Origin: Ignavibacteriota bacterium
GTDB taxonomy: Bacteria > Bacteroidota > Ignavibacteria > Kapaibacteriales > UBA2268
Length of the DNA: 64,000 nucleotides
NCBI GenBank assembly: GCA_019637995.1
Contig: JAHBUQ010000002.1
Location: 635,428 to 699,427 of the forward strand
Direction: 5' to 3'
Of this stretch, positions 10,501 through 19,893 are shown in pieces. A program made the position numbers and the translations under genes. The number at the start of each line of letters is the position of its first letter. Within the stretch, counting starts at the first letter, position 1. The notes under the pieces were generated by a model, which ran no database searches, was not told the origin of the DNA, and worked only from the letters and a program-made list of their open reading frames with translations.

Positions 10501-13500
10501 TCCGGTCAAAAATGAGAGGAATAGTGTCACCGGGTTTAATTTGTATACTTATAATATTATTATTATTGATTATTCCATTATATTTAATTAATTTTGTACC
10601 GCTTTCAAAAAGGTTGAAACTATTAAGTCTGCCACCTGAAAGCCATTCAAAATTAGTTTTGACATAGTTCGGTTCGGTAATTTGAGTAATCAATCCATCG
10701 CGGTTATAATTAATACTAATTGAATCAATTCTCGACCATTTGACTTGAGAAAGAAGGTTTTGGTAATTATACTTATATTCATAAACTAAACCGTCTTTGG
10801 TTGTAAAACTTTTCGGGTTACTTTTTGTATCATAAGCGAACTGTTCACGTATGTTTTCAGGGTATCTGATTAAAATAGGTCTTCCAAGAATATCGTATGA
10901 AAACTGGTGTAGTAAGCTTCCTGCAGTATTCGTTTGGATTATGTTGCCAAGCAGATTATATGATATTGTCAAATTTGTATCAATTGAATTTATGCTTGTT
11001 ACAGCTCCATTGGGATTATAAGTAAATTCAGCTAAATTTATTTCATCAAGTTTTATATTTTTAATATTCCCTAAATCGTCTCTTGAAAAAGTAAGTATGT
11101 TGCCGTCAGAAGTCAGTATTCTATTAATCAAATTTCCCGATTGGTAGCTGTAATTATAAATTAATCCGCTCTCTGAGATTTTCCTTTCAAGCCTGCCGGC
11201 TAAGTCATAGAAAAATAAAATTGAATCGCCCGCAATAGATTTGATTTTTGAAATTTTGTCATATTCATAATAATATGATAAAAGATTATTATCAAGATAT
11301 GCATACGAATGTAATAAATTATTCTCATTATAATTATACTGTAATCTGAAATTATCCGATTGGACAACTGATAATTTTTTATTCAGGTAGCTCAAATTAT
11401 ATATATTGCCTGAATAATCAATCAATCTTGTAATATTGCTTAATGCGTCATAAGCAAATGTCTTATTAAAATTTTCGGGATTTTTAATATTAATTACTCT
11501 TCCCAAAAAATCATAAGTAAACTCATGACTTTGACCTTCGGAATTAAAAATTGAAGAAGGTAATCCGTCCGAAAAATATGCTACAGTAATTTGTTCGGCA
11601 TAATCATTTGTACTGCGCGAAAAATTACCGTTATAATCATAATTAAAGCGGATATTTACATTATCACTGTTTTCAACTGAGGTTAATAATTTATTATTGA
11701 TAAATCCGGCATAGCGATATTTCGCAATCAAATTATCGTTGAATAATAAACTGAATTCATTTACATTATAATCAAAAGTATATCGGTTTCCAGTTTTGTT
11801 TACAAATTTAGTAAGGTTATTGTAGATGTCCCATGAATATATATTCTTTGGTGAAGATTGATAGCCAGAACTCACTAATCTGCCTGCTTCATCATAAGTA
11901 AGATTTATTCGATAGCCGACATTATCGGATATTTCTTTTATAATATTCTCATTCAGATACTTAAAATTCATTTTGTACGAATTTGGAAATAAAATTTCTG
12001 AGAGGTTATGAGATAAATCATAGCGAAACTCTGTTACGAATATATCATTTAAAATTTCCTCTTTCTTATTGCCAAACGAGTCGTATCTATAATTAAATTT
12101 GCTGCCATTTTCTGTTCTTTCTTCGATTATTCTGCCATAAATGTCGTATTTTCTATTTATAGATTTTAAATTATCAAAATTTACAGACTGACTGAATTTA
12201 TCTGTATAGCTGTAATTAATGTTTATGCTGCCAAGTGTTTTTCTTGTTATTCTGCCGTGAATGTCAAAATATATAAGTGTTGTTTTGCCGGTTTCATTGC
12301 TGAAAGTGTTTACCTGTCCTCCTGCATCATAATCATATCTGACACTTTGTCCACCCGGGAATATTATTTCAGATATCTTGTTAACTAAATTATAACTAAA
12401 TTTATGTCTGATTTGATTATGATTAATTTCCTGCACTAAGTGGTTGTCGTTATATAATATATTAAGATTTCTTCCATCGGGCATAAGTAATAGTTGGGGA
12501 TTTTTGCAGTCAAGTAATTCAATCGAATATGGATTAACATTAAATCTGAAATCAATTGTTTTAAAGTCCGGGTAGTCAAAATCAAACATCCTGCCAATTT
12601 TATCTTTGACTGAAATTACTCTGCCTGTTTTGTCATAGAAAAACTCACTTACGGAACTATTGCGATGCGAAACAATCGTGTGCCCCTGATTATCAAAATA
12701 AAAAACGCCGTAATTATCACCATTCGGATAATCAATATTAATTAATCGTTTTTGAGGGTCATGATAATAACTTGTACGTTTTTTGTTGAAATCAGTAATT
12801 GAGGATAAGTTATCCTCGGCATCATAATCAATATCAAGATGCTCTTCATTATTTATAATAATATGTCTGATTCTCGATAGATTATCCCGCAAAAAACGAA
12901 CATTAATATCATCATCTATTATTATATCCGATATGCTGCCATTAAAAAATCTTGATATTGTCGAAGTCTCAATTAATGAATTTGTAAGCGAACTTAGATT
13001 ACCGTTTTTGTCTAACTTGTAAATACTTGATGCACCTGATTTACTGCGATATTCTACAGTATTTAAATTATTGCTGTAATTCAATCTCTCGGAAGTATTG
13101 TCCGGAAAATTTACAGTTGACAATCTACCCTTATCATCATAGATATAATTTGTATTATTACCATAGCTGTCACTTTTTTGAATTATTTGATTACCGGAAT
13201 TGTATGCTTTCCTGCTTCTAAAATTCAAGAAGCGGTATTCAGTCGAACGTTCCAAACTGTCATACATAAATATTTTCTCACTTCCATCTGGCATATACAC
13301 TGTAGTTTTCTTTTGCAGAGTATCATATTCGATTCTGTAAACTAAATCATCATAATGGTTTATAAATCCACTGACTCTGTTCATATCATCATAAGAAAAA
13401 GTAAGTTCATTATGAGCTGTGCTTATTTTAATCAAATTGCTGCAACTGTCATATTTGTAAAGGTAATATTTATCAGAGGGCAGAATAGCACTGATTAGAT

Positions 13501-14260
13501 TACCTTTCACATCATAAAAATAAGTAGTTTCCAAGCCACCCGGGAGAATTATTCTTTTAAGGAAAGAATTTTCATATTCAAGTGTAATGCTCTTGCCACT
13601 TGGATAGACAACTGTTTTCAGATTGTAATCTTCATTATAGCTGAGACTTATGTTATTGCCGTATTCATCACTTATTAATTCAACCAGATGTGTGCTGTCA
13701 TTTGGGAAATGTGCTGTAATTTTCTTCTTTTCACCTGTTAAAATCTCGTCAGTAAATCGGAATTTGATTTTCCCTTGCTCATCCTGAGTAAGAGAATCGA
13801 ATGAAAATCTATAAGGCAGGTAGGATTTTAATTCTTTATTGAAAATATATAATTCAGTACGGTCATCAGGATAGACAATGATTATATGATTGTTAAAATT
13901 ATTCGAGACATATCTTATATTGAGCAGGAACTGCCAAAAATTACCAAAGCTGCCACGAAATGAACTTCCTGAATTATAAAAAAAGTCAATTTTGAGAGGA
14001 ATACCAATATCAGGGCTGAAAAAATCAGAGCGTCTGTGATAGAGATTACCATTTACAGTATTTATAAGCAGCTGAATCTCTTCATTATTACCTATTAAAT
14101 TAATATAGTCCTGCGTTTTACTAAAACCTCGATTACTGAAATCAACATAATCATCGGAAATATTAGCTTTCCCATGATAAATACTAAATTCCCCTTCATC
14201 AGCTAATAATAAAAACCCTGATAAAAAAGCAGTCAATATAGTAAAAACAGCTATCTTCAA
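7595..14260 (-). CDS. giant secreted RHS/YD-repeat protein
   Basis: 2221-residue exported protein. Residues 1-20 form a signal peptide (MKIAVFTILTAFLSGFLLLA). About residues 60-140 resemble the N-terminal region of RHS proteins (GIPLKIDFFYNSGSSF). From about 190 to 1850 there are very many YD repeats such as YDEAGRLVSSGY, YDIYGRIIEER and YDFLGRVINI, which in characterised proteins fold into a closed beta-cocoon. Near residue 1865 FFDGRNFYDPEIKNYLNS looks like a decayed form of the RHS core motif that precedes variable C-terminal toxins; about 340 residues follow with no domain I recognise. No immunity-like small gene sits directly downstream. Export route beyond the Sec signal is not evident, and there is no clear T9SS tail. 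Confidence 0.88.
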   Translation of the reverse strand: MKIAVFTILTAFLSGFLLLADEGEFSIYHGKANISDDYVDFSNRGFSKTQDYINLIGNNEEIQLLINTVNGNLYHRRSDFFSPDIGIPLKIDFFYNSGSSFRGSFGNFWQFLLNIRYVSNNFNNHIIIVYPDDRTELYIFNKELKSYLPYRFSFDSLTQDEQGKIKFRFTDEILTGEKKKITAHFPNDSTHLVELISDEYGNNISLSYNEDYNLKTVVYPSGKSITLEYENSFLKRIILPGGLETTYFYDVKGNLISAILPSDKYYLYKYDSCSNLIKISTAHNELTFSYDDMNRVSGFINHYDDLVYRIEYDTLQKKTTVYMPDGSEKIFMYDSLERSTEYRFLNFRSRKAYNSGNQIIQKSDSYGNNTNYIYDDKGRLSTVNFPDNTSERLNYSNNLNTVEYRSKSGASSIYKLDKNGNLSSLTNSLIETSTISRFFNGSISDIIIDDDINVRFLRDNLSRIRHIIINNEEHLDIDYDAEDNLSSITDFNKKRTSYYHDPQKRLINIDYPNGDNYGVFYFDNQGHTIVSHRNSSVSEFFYDKTGRVISVKDKIGRMFDFDYPDFKTIDFRFNVNPYSIELLDCKNPQLLLMPDGRNLNILYNDNHLVQEINHNQIRHKFSYNLVNKISEIIFPGGQSVRYDYDAGGQVNTFSNETGKTTLIYFDIHGRITRKTLGSININYSYTDKFSQSVNFDNLKSINRKYDIYGRIIEERTENGSKFNYRYDSFGNKKEEILNDIFVTEFRYDLSHNLSEILFPNSYKMNFKYLNENIIKEISDNVGYRINLTYDEAGRLVSSGYQSSPKNIYSWDIYNNLTKFVNKTGNRYTFDYNVNEFSLLFNDNLIAKYRYAGFINNKLLTSVENSDNVNIRFNYDYNGNFSRSTNDYAEQITVAYFSDGLPSSIFNSEGQSHEFTYDFLGRVINIKNPENFNKTFAYDALSNITRLIDYSGNIYNLSYLNKKLSVVQSDNFRLQYNYNENNLLHSYAYLDNNLLSYYYEYDKISKIKSIAGDSILFFYDLAGRLERKISESGLIYNYSYQSGNLINRILTSDGNILTFSRDDLGNIKNIKLDEINLAEFTYNPNGAVTSINSIDTNLTISYNLLGNIIQTNTAGSLLHQFSYDILGRPILIRYPENIREQFAYDTKSNPKSFTTKDGLVYEYKYNYQNLLSQVKWSRIDSISINYNRDGLITQITEPNYVKTNFEWLSGGRLNSFNLFESGTKLIKYNGIINNNNIISIQIKPGDTIPLIFDRNLRFSGINSPNFGKIGYNHSGLKLNKYNIFNTIQKDYDELLFYKHFKIKSTVLNGDTLQFVYNEPKNFVPEYLQGTAGQNNLFFTDKLLLRDTRFNGVSEMGIIYNTNGDINSLRYYNINYYSDGKVIWHNFAYNSSNQLTSINKNQEYQVIINYNNSGDISTAFDNFGNWFTLSYDTKRNLRTIGKNDGKKLEYLYDNYSNIIIKKNESLDETGIKYQKNLPVESEFSDLTKSFFSYNELFKTTLFRTTRITSANVTINSDGFNGNEDFTVNFFNKFSKNYRSELNKKVLDNFTLQEIVSENRDAEFVIAGDKRLKLNGSYVSNLIELHNGINIIAKKSKILYDKMYYRDSIYIRNATGNILSSYGITNNSFGFLNILTSKDTGHLNLKYDNYGRPLSFETNTTPLKQIEYYPDGRISRITNSNNIDVMQYDEHNLLISSSGYELENDLRGNIIKKYNDDNSTEFRFNHDNILTSIIYNQSDTTRLLYSDANTLIGIIAKNDTSYYMPASARQPIKFPYITACINSKGDVTEYIDYIKYGGVDLLYNYKVQTGSLDYQTISKSGNSFIGIDNSGKIINLWKYLNLLGNIMESAEESSLIIYNNMIYIKQLSLFFDGRNFYDPEIKNYLNSKNFHEISALKRFENINTKSDKQKKFFAIPENVLMPEINPFYNRFTNLMQEANPYLQIQNELNYNINNFQNFSLKPYINHEVPKLGENLITPVDLSSILSGQNNNTGLILIPELPYELCDTMLLLSNTRIAPEQILMAPKGNEFEIIKGYLSLSDIPDNAVINIVLNKILELKLPYLEPQADNIYDISPPKPDFDFIDILLSDNNIFNRILTNNIRSKKSGDIYLEKVMPYLPKYIDEDDIGYNNILEPKRFVAQTDNSEFSTQTLLTGVARLSQKAVRSNIGNFIKESISISPKDMFPGRTFYNHNLIPIPFYYDYEKNLPDNKIKKNPMFFKINTK

Positions 14261-14508
14261 ATTTAAATAAATATTATTTTACATTTTCACTAAATATTAA
14301 CAACAAATTTAAATAAAAGTTGCTAAAAATTTGCATTAATAATTGAAAAAATAAATATTTACTGTAAAAAAACTATGTTTTTGTTAAAATTCTATTGTGA
14401 TAGTCTGATAAACCATTTTGATTTAGCAATTAAAATTACCGGTAATTTTAAAGCCATATCTGAAATGCTTAATTTGTAAATAATAATATTGATTAATTAT
14501 TCATTATT

Positions 14509-15429
14509 TTACTTTCCAAGCATGCGAACAATCTCTCTGACTGCTACTTCCGGTTTTGTGGGTGTGAAATTGAATTGTTTTTGAAATTTTTGACTGTTGA
14601 AAATATAATCATTTTCCATTTGGTACATCATTTCTTTTACTTCAGACAATATTGGAATAAATATTCCCAAAATGCCAAGCATCCAGGCAGGAGTTGTAGA
14701 AAATTTCGGTTCAACATTTATTTCATTAGCAAAAAGTTCTATCCAACCCTTACCGGTGAGATTGCCGTTACAGGTTGGAAGATGCCACACCTGATTATAA
14801 GCATCGGGCGAGTTTCCAAGGATTGCAGTAGCTTTGGCAGCATCTGGAACATAAATAAAATCGTGGATTTTGACTGCATCTCCCAGCCATCTGGCTTTTT
14901 TACCGTTACTCAAATTATTATAAACTGTTTCGATTAAAATACTGTTTCTTGCTGCAATAAAATCCGGTGCTCTTGCTATTAATGCTGTCAGTTTGCCGGT
15001 TTCGATATTATTCAAAATATAATCAGCGACTTGCATCCTTATAAGCCCTTTGCGGCTTGAAGGATTAATCGGGGAATTTTCGTTTATATCAGACAAATAA
15101 TTTTTGTCATACATATAGATGTTGTCAAAAAATACAAGTTTTGCATTATGCTTAATGCATGAATCAACTACTGACTTGATAAAAGGCAGCCATTTCTCGT
15201 TCCATACTTTATATTTATATTCAAAGGCGATAGTAACATATACTACTTCGCTACAGGCTACTGCTTTGTCAACTTCAGTTGCAGAGCTTAAATCCGCTTT
15301 GATAAGTTCTTCTTTGCCGTTAACTTTTATTGGATTTCTGCTTACAAGTCGAACTTTATCGGTATAATTTGCTAATTCTTTTGCAAGCAAAGTGCCTACA
15401 CTGCCACTTGCTCCTAAAATTGTCTGCAT
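14509..15429 (-). CDS. NAD(P)-dependent epimerase/dehydratase-like protein
   Basis: Extended/atypical short-chain dehydrogenase fold. The nucleotide-binding glycine motif is LGASGSVG near residue 5, followed by VRLVSRNP, which suggests an NADPH-type basic residue after beta-2. LVFFDNIYMYDKN corresponds to the active-site region, with Tyr present but the usual YxxxK spacing unclear. Later segments WHLPTCNGNLTGKGWIE and EVKEMMYQMENDYIFNSQKF match NAD-dependent epimerase family members of about 300 residues. Substrate unknown. It is divergently arranged to dnaB across a 361-bp gap and stands alone on its strand. Confidence 0.8.
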   Translation of the reverse strand: MQTILGASGSVGTLLAKELANYTDKVRLVSRNPIKVNGKEELIKADLSSATEVDKAVACSEVVYVTIAFEYKYKVWNEKWLPFIKSVVDSCIKHNAKLVFFDNIYMYDKNYLSDINENSPINPSSRKGLIRMQVADYILNNIETGKLTALIARAPDFIAARNSILIETVYNNLSNGKKARWLGDAVKIHDFIYVPDAAKATAILGNSPDAYNQVWHLPTCNGNLTGKGWIELFANEINVEPKFSTTPAWMLGILGIFIPILSEVKEMMYQMENDYIFNSQKFQKQFNFTPTKPEVAVREIVRMLGK

Positions 15430-15790
15430 TATTTTCTCACTAATTTTATTTTCGATTAAGTTACATTAAAATTTACGGAAATTATTCATAATTGTTTCAG
15501 CTACCAGAATTTACTGAGATAAAACTTGATTTCATATCATCAATTCCAAAACACATTTGTAAATACCAATTCAAAGGGGTAGCTATCAAAAATATTTTAA
15601 AAATTAAAAAAATCGTAATAAAATTGATTTCACGAAAATATGATGAAAGTTTAGTTTATTTAGTTCTGTAAAAAAAAAATTTTCCACAAAATTGTTGATA
15701 AATATTATTTAGAATTTCAATTTTATTCCAAAAAATAGTTGCATATTTACATCCCTATAATTTGTAAATTGGAAAAAAGTTTTAATAAAT
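15430..15790. other. AT-rich divergent intergenic region before dnaB
   Basis: No gene seen. It separates the epimerase gene (minus) from dnaB (plus) and must carry promoters for both. Close to dnaB, around 15750-15765, TATAATTTG is followed by a short leader, and a similar TAATTTG lies upstream of the 2-oxoacid oxidoreductase operon. Neither has a convincing upstream box at the expected distance. Long A/T runs elsewhere, no strong hairpin. Confidence 0.5.
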
Positions 15791-17269
15791 ATGGCAAAGA
15801 AAAATACTTCAGACAATGTGAATCAAAATGTAAATACAGCCAATCATGGCAGAGTACCTCCACACAGCGATGATGCTGAAGTCGCAGTACTTGGTGCAAT
15901 GATGATAGACAGAATTGCAGTTTCAAAATCAGTCGAAATATTGCAGGAAGATGCTTTTTATCATGAGAAGCACAGGCTGATTTTCAGGGCTATAGTTCGA
16001 CTTTTCGAGCGAGGTGGTACTCCTGATTTTATTTCTGTCGGTGAGGAATTAAAAGCTATTGATGACAATAAAATCGTAGATACTATTTTTCTGTCAAATA
16101 TAACACTTGCAACTCCAACAAGCGCAAATGTCGAGCAGCATGCAAGAATTGTTCAGGAGAGATATTTGAAACGTCTTCTTATAAGTACAGCCGGTCAGAT
16201 TATAATGAATGCTTATGATGATTCAACTGACGCTCTTGAAGAAATTGATATTGCCGAAAAGCACATTTTTGAAATTGCGGAGAAACGGTTAAGAAAGAGC
16301 TATGTGGGAATTAACCGGCTTACACGAGACGCATACGAAATGATTCTCAAACTTTCTCAAAGAGACCAGCAAGGACTTACAGGTGTGCCTACCGGTTTTA
16401 AAGAATTAGACCATTTGCTTGGTGGCTTTCAGAAGTCTGACCTTATTATCATTGCTGCACGTCCGTCAATGGGTAAGACTGCTTTAGCACTATCTATAGC
16501 AAGAAGTGCAGCCGTAGTAAGCGGAATTCCTGTGGCTGTTTTCTCCATAGAGATGTCGGCGATGCAGCTTGTTATCAGATTGCTAAGTTCAGAAGCAAGA
16601 ATAGACCAGCAAAAACTAAGAACCGGCAGGATAAATCAAGAGGAAGACCGCTGGATTGTGTCCGGCTTAAGCAGATTATCAAATGCACCGATTTATATTG
16701 ATGATAGTCCAATGTTGACTATTATGGAACTTCGAGCAAAATGTCGCCGGCTTAAAGCAGAGCATCAGGTTCAGTTGATTATTGTGGATTATCTTCAGCT
16801 GATTACTGCACCAAAATCTGACAGCCGTGAGCGTGAAATTTCGCTTATTTCTGCATCATTAAAACAAATTGCCAAAGAATTGGATGTTCCTGTTCTGGCA
16901 CTTGCTCAGCTTAATCGCTCAGTGGAAAGCCGTACAGACAAGAGACCAATGCTTTCGGACTTAAGAGAATCAGGTTCGATTGAGCAGGATGCCGATGTTG
17001 TTATGTTTGTAAATCGCCCCGAAGTTTATAAGCAGATGTTTTATGATGATGAGCATAAAACTCCAACAGAAGGGACTGCAGAGCTGATTGTCGGAAAACA
17101 AAGGAATGGTCCTACAGGAACTTGTCGCGTAGCATTTCAAAAAAATTATGCAAGGTTCGAGAATCTTGCTTATCATTATGAGGATAACCCCGCTGACAAA
17201 GGAGTAGTTCCACCTCCTGAACATCTTCCTCAATACGATAATTATAACGATGACGATGATGCTTTCTAA
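15791..17269 (+). CDS. dnaB: replicative DNA helicase DnaB
   Basis: Hexameric 5'-3' helicase that unwinds DNA at the replication fork. The N-terminal all-helical domain (HSDDAEVAVLGAMMIDRIAV) spans about residues 20-125. The RecA-like motor carries Walker A ARPSMGKTALAL (near residue 223), Walker B LIIVDYLQLI (near 329), and the GSIEQDADVV and GKQRNGPTG motifs. 492 aa, uninterrupted, no intein. The tail is acidic (YDNYNDDDDAF). It begins a run of plus-strand genes extending to 22676. Confidence 0.97.
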   Translation: MAKKNTSDNVNQNVNTANHGRVPPHSDDAEVAVLGAMMIDRIAVSKSVEILQEDAFYHEKHRLIFRAIVRLFERGGTPDFISVGEELKAIDDNKIVDTIFLSNITLATPTSANVEQHARIVQERYLKRLLISTAGQIIMNAYDDSTDALEEIDIAEKHIFEIAEKRLRKSYVGINRLTRDAYEMILKLSQRDQQGLTGVPTGFKELDHLLGGFQKSDLIIIAARPSMGKTALALSIARSAAVVSGIPVAVFSIEMSAMQLVIRLLSSEARIDQQKLRTGRINQEEDRWIVSGLSRLSNAPIYIDDSPMLTIMELRAKCRRLKAEHQVQLIIVDYLQLITAPKSDSREREISLISASLKQIAKELDVPVLALAQLNRSVESRTDKRPMLSDLRESGSIEQDADVVMFVNRPEVYKQMFYDDEHKTPTEGTAELIVGKQRNGPTGTCRVAFQKNYARFENLAYHYEDNPADKGVVPPPEHLPQYDNYNDDDDAF

Positions 17270-17382
17270 TTTCTGAAAATAATATTTATAGGCTGCTTTC
17301 CGTCCATAAATTATACATGATTATATTTCAAATGCTATTGTTTTGAAAAATTAATAAGTTGATAGATTTAAAAATATTGAAA

Positions 17383-18609
17383 ATGAAAATATCATATTTA
17401 TCTTTTGTAGTTTCTCTTATGCTGCTTTCCTGCTCTAAGGATTATCCTTATGACGAGAAAGATTTTAATATTTACGGTGGAATCGGAAGAACAAATGCTT
17501 ATGAACAATTTGGCAGTTTCCCGTTGCAGCTGATTACTGATGAGCCACTAGTTTCTGAAGATTCATCAGGAGTGGTGCAAACTCCTCTACGTCTCAAAAG
17601 TCCGTATTTTGCTCTTGCGACAAGCAATGGTAATATTTTAAAAATAAACAATTCCACATTTGAAAAGTCATTCAATCTTGGAGAAAAGATTATACCTGCA
17701 GCCGGAATGGCGGTTGATAAAAATTCGAATATTTACATAATTGCTTCAGATGATAAATTGTACTCAATAAATAATGATTTTGAGCTTAATTGGATAAAAG
17801 AATTACCTGTTAAGTCAAGCAGAGCATTGTCATATTCAGACTTGCTCGCTACAGTAGATGGTTTATATATAGGTACTAATGCAGGAGATATTATTAAATT
17901 CGATTTTGACGGAAATATTGACTGGCACTATAAAAGCAGTCTTGCTGTTAATAAAACTTTTGCCGCCGATTCGCTCGGAAATATTTACTTTCCTATGACA
18001 AATAATACTTTTGGTGAAACCGACTCACTGCTTTGTCTTGATAAATCGGGCAAAGAGAAATGGAGCCATGGGCTTGAGAATGTAAGAATTCTTACTTCGA
18101 CTGCTTTCAAAAATTCACGTGTTTTTGTTGGTGGCTCTGTTGACAAAGATGATGAACGCTATGGTAAACTATTCTGTTTCGATTTAAGTGGTAATCTGAT
18201 TTGGGCAAGCGAGACAACACTACCGGTACGGAATATATCTTTGGATTATGATGGCAATTCTTATATTACAAGTATAAGCTCAGGTGTTGGCGAAATTCAA
18301 ACCGGTACTTTGTCTTTTGATTTTGACGGTAAAGAACGCTGGAGGATTTATCATGGCGCAGCGGCTGTTTCACCACTAATGATAAGCGATAAATATCTTG
18401 CTATGTCTGTTATTACAGGAGCCGGTGCGGCTGTCTTTTATCAACGAAAATCTGACGGATTATTCATTCTGAATCATTCCCTTGCAAATTATCCGCCCAT
18501 GTACTTAAGTCCTATGGTTTATGATGATGCAACTATCCGCCTTTACGGCTCTCATAAATTATCGCAAATTAAATTAACTCAGACATCATTAAACAAATTA
18601 ATTCCCTAA
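17383..18609 (+). CDS. PQQ-like beta-propeller lipoprotein
   Basis: Predicted lipoprotein. The ATG at 17383 gives a compact signal peptide, MKISYLSFVVSLMLLSC, ending in a lipobox Cys; the TTG at 17359 would only add eight residues. The body has repeated propeller blades of the PQQ/quinoprotein type: GNIDWHYKSS, DKSGKEKWSHG, FDLSGNLIWAS and DFDGKERWRIYHG. Each has the W or strand pattern seen in BamB-like and PQQ-dehydrogenase-like folds. Catalytic PQQ ligands are not evident, so it may be structural or an assembly factor. It lies between dnaB and the gamma carbonic anhydrase gene, 10 bp before the latter. Confidence 0.82.
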   Translation: MKISYLSFVVSLMLLSCSKDYPYDEKDFNIYGGIGRTNAYEQFGSFPLQLITDEPLVSEDSSGVVQTPLRLKSPYFALATSNGNILKINNSTFEKSFNLGEKIIPAAGMAVDKNSNIYIIASDDKLYSINNDFELNWIKELPVKSSRALSYSDLLATVDGLYIGTNAGDIIKFDFDGNIDWHYKSSLAVNKTFAADSLGNIYFPMTNNTFGETDSLLCLDKSGKEKWSHGLENVRILTSTAFKNSRVFVGGSVDKDDERYGKLFCFDLSGNLIWASETTLPVRNISLDYDGNSYITSISSGVGEIQTGTLSFDFDGKERWRIYHGAAAVSPLMISDKYLAMSVITGAGAAVFYQRKSDGLFILNHSLANYPPMYLSPMVYDDATIRLYGSHKLSQIKLTQTSLNKLIP

Positions 18610-18619
18610 AAATATTATT

Positions 18620-19177
18620 ATGAAATTTGAATCCGGAAATAATGCAAGTATAATTACGCATCACGGTGTAACTCCAACAATACATCCTTCAGCATTTCTT
18701 TGCGAAGGTGTGAAAATAATTGGTGATGTTGAAATAGGTGAAAATGTTTCTGTTTGGTATAATACTGTTATCCGTGGAGATGTACATTATATTCGAATAG
18801 GAGAAAACTCCAACATTCAGGACATGTGCATGCTTCATGTAACAAATGGCGTCTGGCCCCTGATAATGGAGAAAAATGTTTCACTCGCTCATTCAGTCAG
18901 TGTTCACGGCTGCATTCTGCGTGAAGGATGTTTAATTGGCATAGGTGCTGCTGTTCTCGATGGTGCTGAAGTGGGAGAATATGCTCTTGTAGGTGCCGGT
19001 GCTGTAGTACGTGAAGGCTTTAAAGTGCCGCCAAGAACTCTTGTTGCCGGTGTGCCTGCCAAAGTAATTCGCGAGCTTTCAGACAAAGAGCTTGAGAGAG
19101 TTTCACAAACTCCATATAATTATATAAAATATGTCAAAGAATACCGCGAAGAGTACAAACGGAATCACCCGCAGTAA
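18620..19177 (+). CDS. gamma-class carbonic anhydrase-like protein
   Basis: Left-handed beta-helix protein of the gamma carbonic anhydrase/YrdA family (185 aa). Hexapeptide repeats run from about residue 15 to 145 (VKIIGDVEIGENVSVWYN, CLIGIGAAVLDGAEVGEYAL). The three metal-binding His positions are visible in LHVTNG, SLAHSVSVHGC. RGDVHYIRIG and the Gln/Asp of NIQDMC match active-site neighbours. Members may be CO2 hydratases or related metal enzymes; activity cannot be decided from sequence. The C-terminal helix has the usual amphipathic form. Sits between a propeller lipoprotein and lspA. Confidence 0.88.
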   Translation: MKFESGNNASIITHHGVTPTIHPSAFLCEGVKIIGDVEIGENVSVWYNTVIRGDVHYIRIGENSNIQDMCMLHVTNGVWPLIMEKNVSLAHSVSVHGCILREGCLIGIGAAVLDGAEVGEYALVGAGAVVREGFKVPPRTLVAGVPAKVIRELSDKELERVSQTPYNYIKYVKEYREEYKRNHPQ

Positions 19178-19251
19178 ATCGTTGTCCGAAAATAATACAA
19201 TAAAGCATAATCAAATACGAATACTTCTTATTTAATTAAAATCTTCAACTG

Positions 19252-19893
19252 ATGAGCAAAGACACAAATAAAATTAAGTATTTCTATATTTCAGCTGCTT
19301 TGTTGATATTTTTTGACCAGGCAACGAAATTATATTTCAAGGGATTTAATTTTTTGGGAATTACACACGAGGGCTACAGATACGGTGAACAAGTACCCGT
19401 AATCGGCGATATATTACTTTGGACTTATATAGAAAATCCGGGAATGGCTTTTGGTATTGAATTTGGCTGGGGAAAAATATTTCTGAGTTTATTTTCCGTC
19501 ATCGCAGGTATTGCTCTTGGCTTTTTGATTTACAAAATCCGCAATAATGACAAATTTGTATTATCAGGTTTTACTTTGATATTTGCCGGGGCTGTGGGTA
19601 ATCTCATTGACCGCGTATTCTACGGCGTGATATTTGGCGAAGCTCCGCTTTTTTATGGCAAGGTTGTTGATTTTATACAGGTTGATATACCTGATATAGC
19701 TTTTTTAGGCTGGACGCATTTTCCGGTATTTAATATCGCTGATTCATGCGTGACAGTTGGTGTTTCACTGCTCATAATATTTCATAACAGATTGCCCGAA
19801 TGGCACGACATATTTCCAAAGAATACCGATAACGAACATGCTGTAATTTCCGATGATGAAATTATCAGCAACACGGAGAAAAAAAGTGAATGA
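19252..19893 (+). CDS. lspA: lipoprotein signal peptidase II
   Basis: Inner-membrane aspartyl peptidase that cleaves the signal peptide of lipidated prolipoproteins; the many lipoproteins in this window are its substrates. Four membrane segments are visible. The catalytic aspartates lie in GAVGNLIDR and FNIADSCVTVG. ENPGMAFGI corresponds to the family's NxGaaF motif. At 213 aa it is longer than the usual 160-170 because of an extra loop (about residues 30-50), an insertion around FGEAPLFYGK and a charged C-terminal tail. The rluD start overlaps its 3' end by 8 bp. Confidence 0.94.
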   Translation: MSKDTNKIKYFYISAALLIFFDQATKLYFKGFNFLGITHEGYRYGEQVPVIGDILLWTYIENPGMAFGIEFGWGKIFLSLFSVIAGIALGFLIYKIRNNDKFVLSGFTLIFAGAVGNLIDRVFYGVIFGEAPLFYGKVVDFIQVDIPDIAFLGWTHFPVFNIADSCVTVGVSLLIIFHNRLPEWHDIFPKNTDNEHAVISDDEIISNTEKKSE

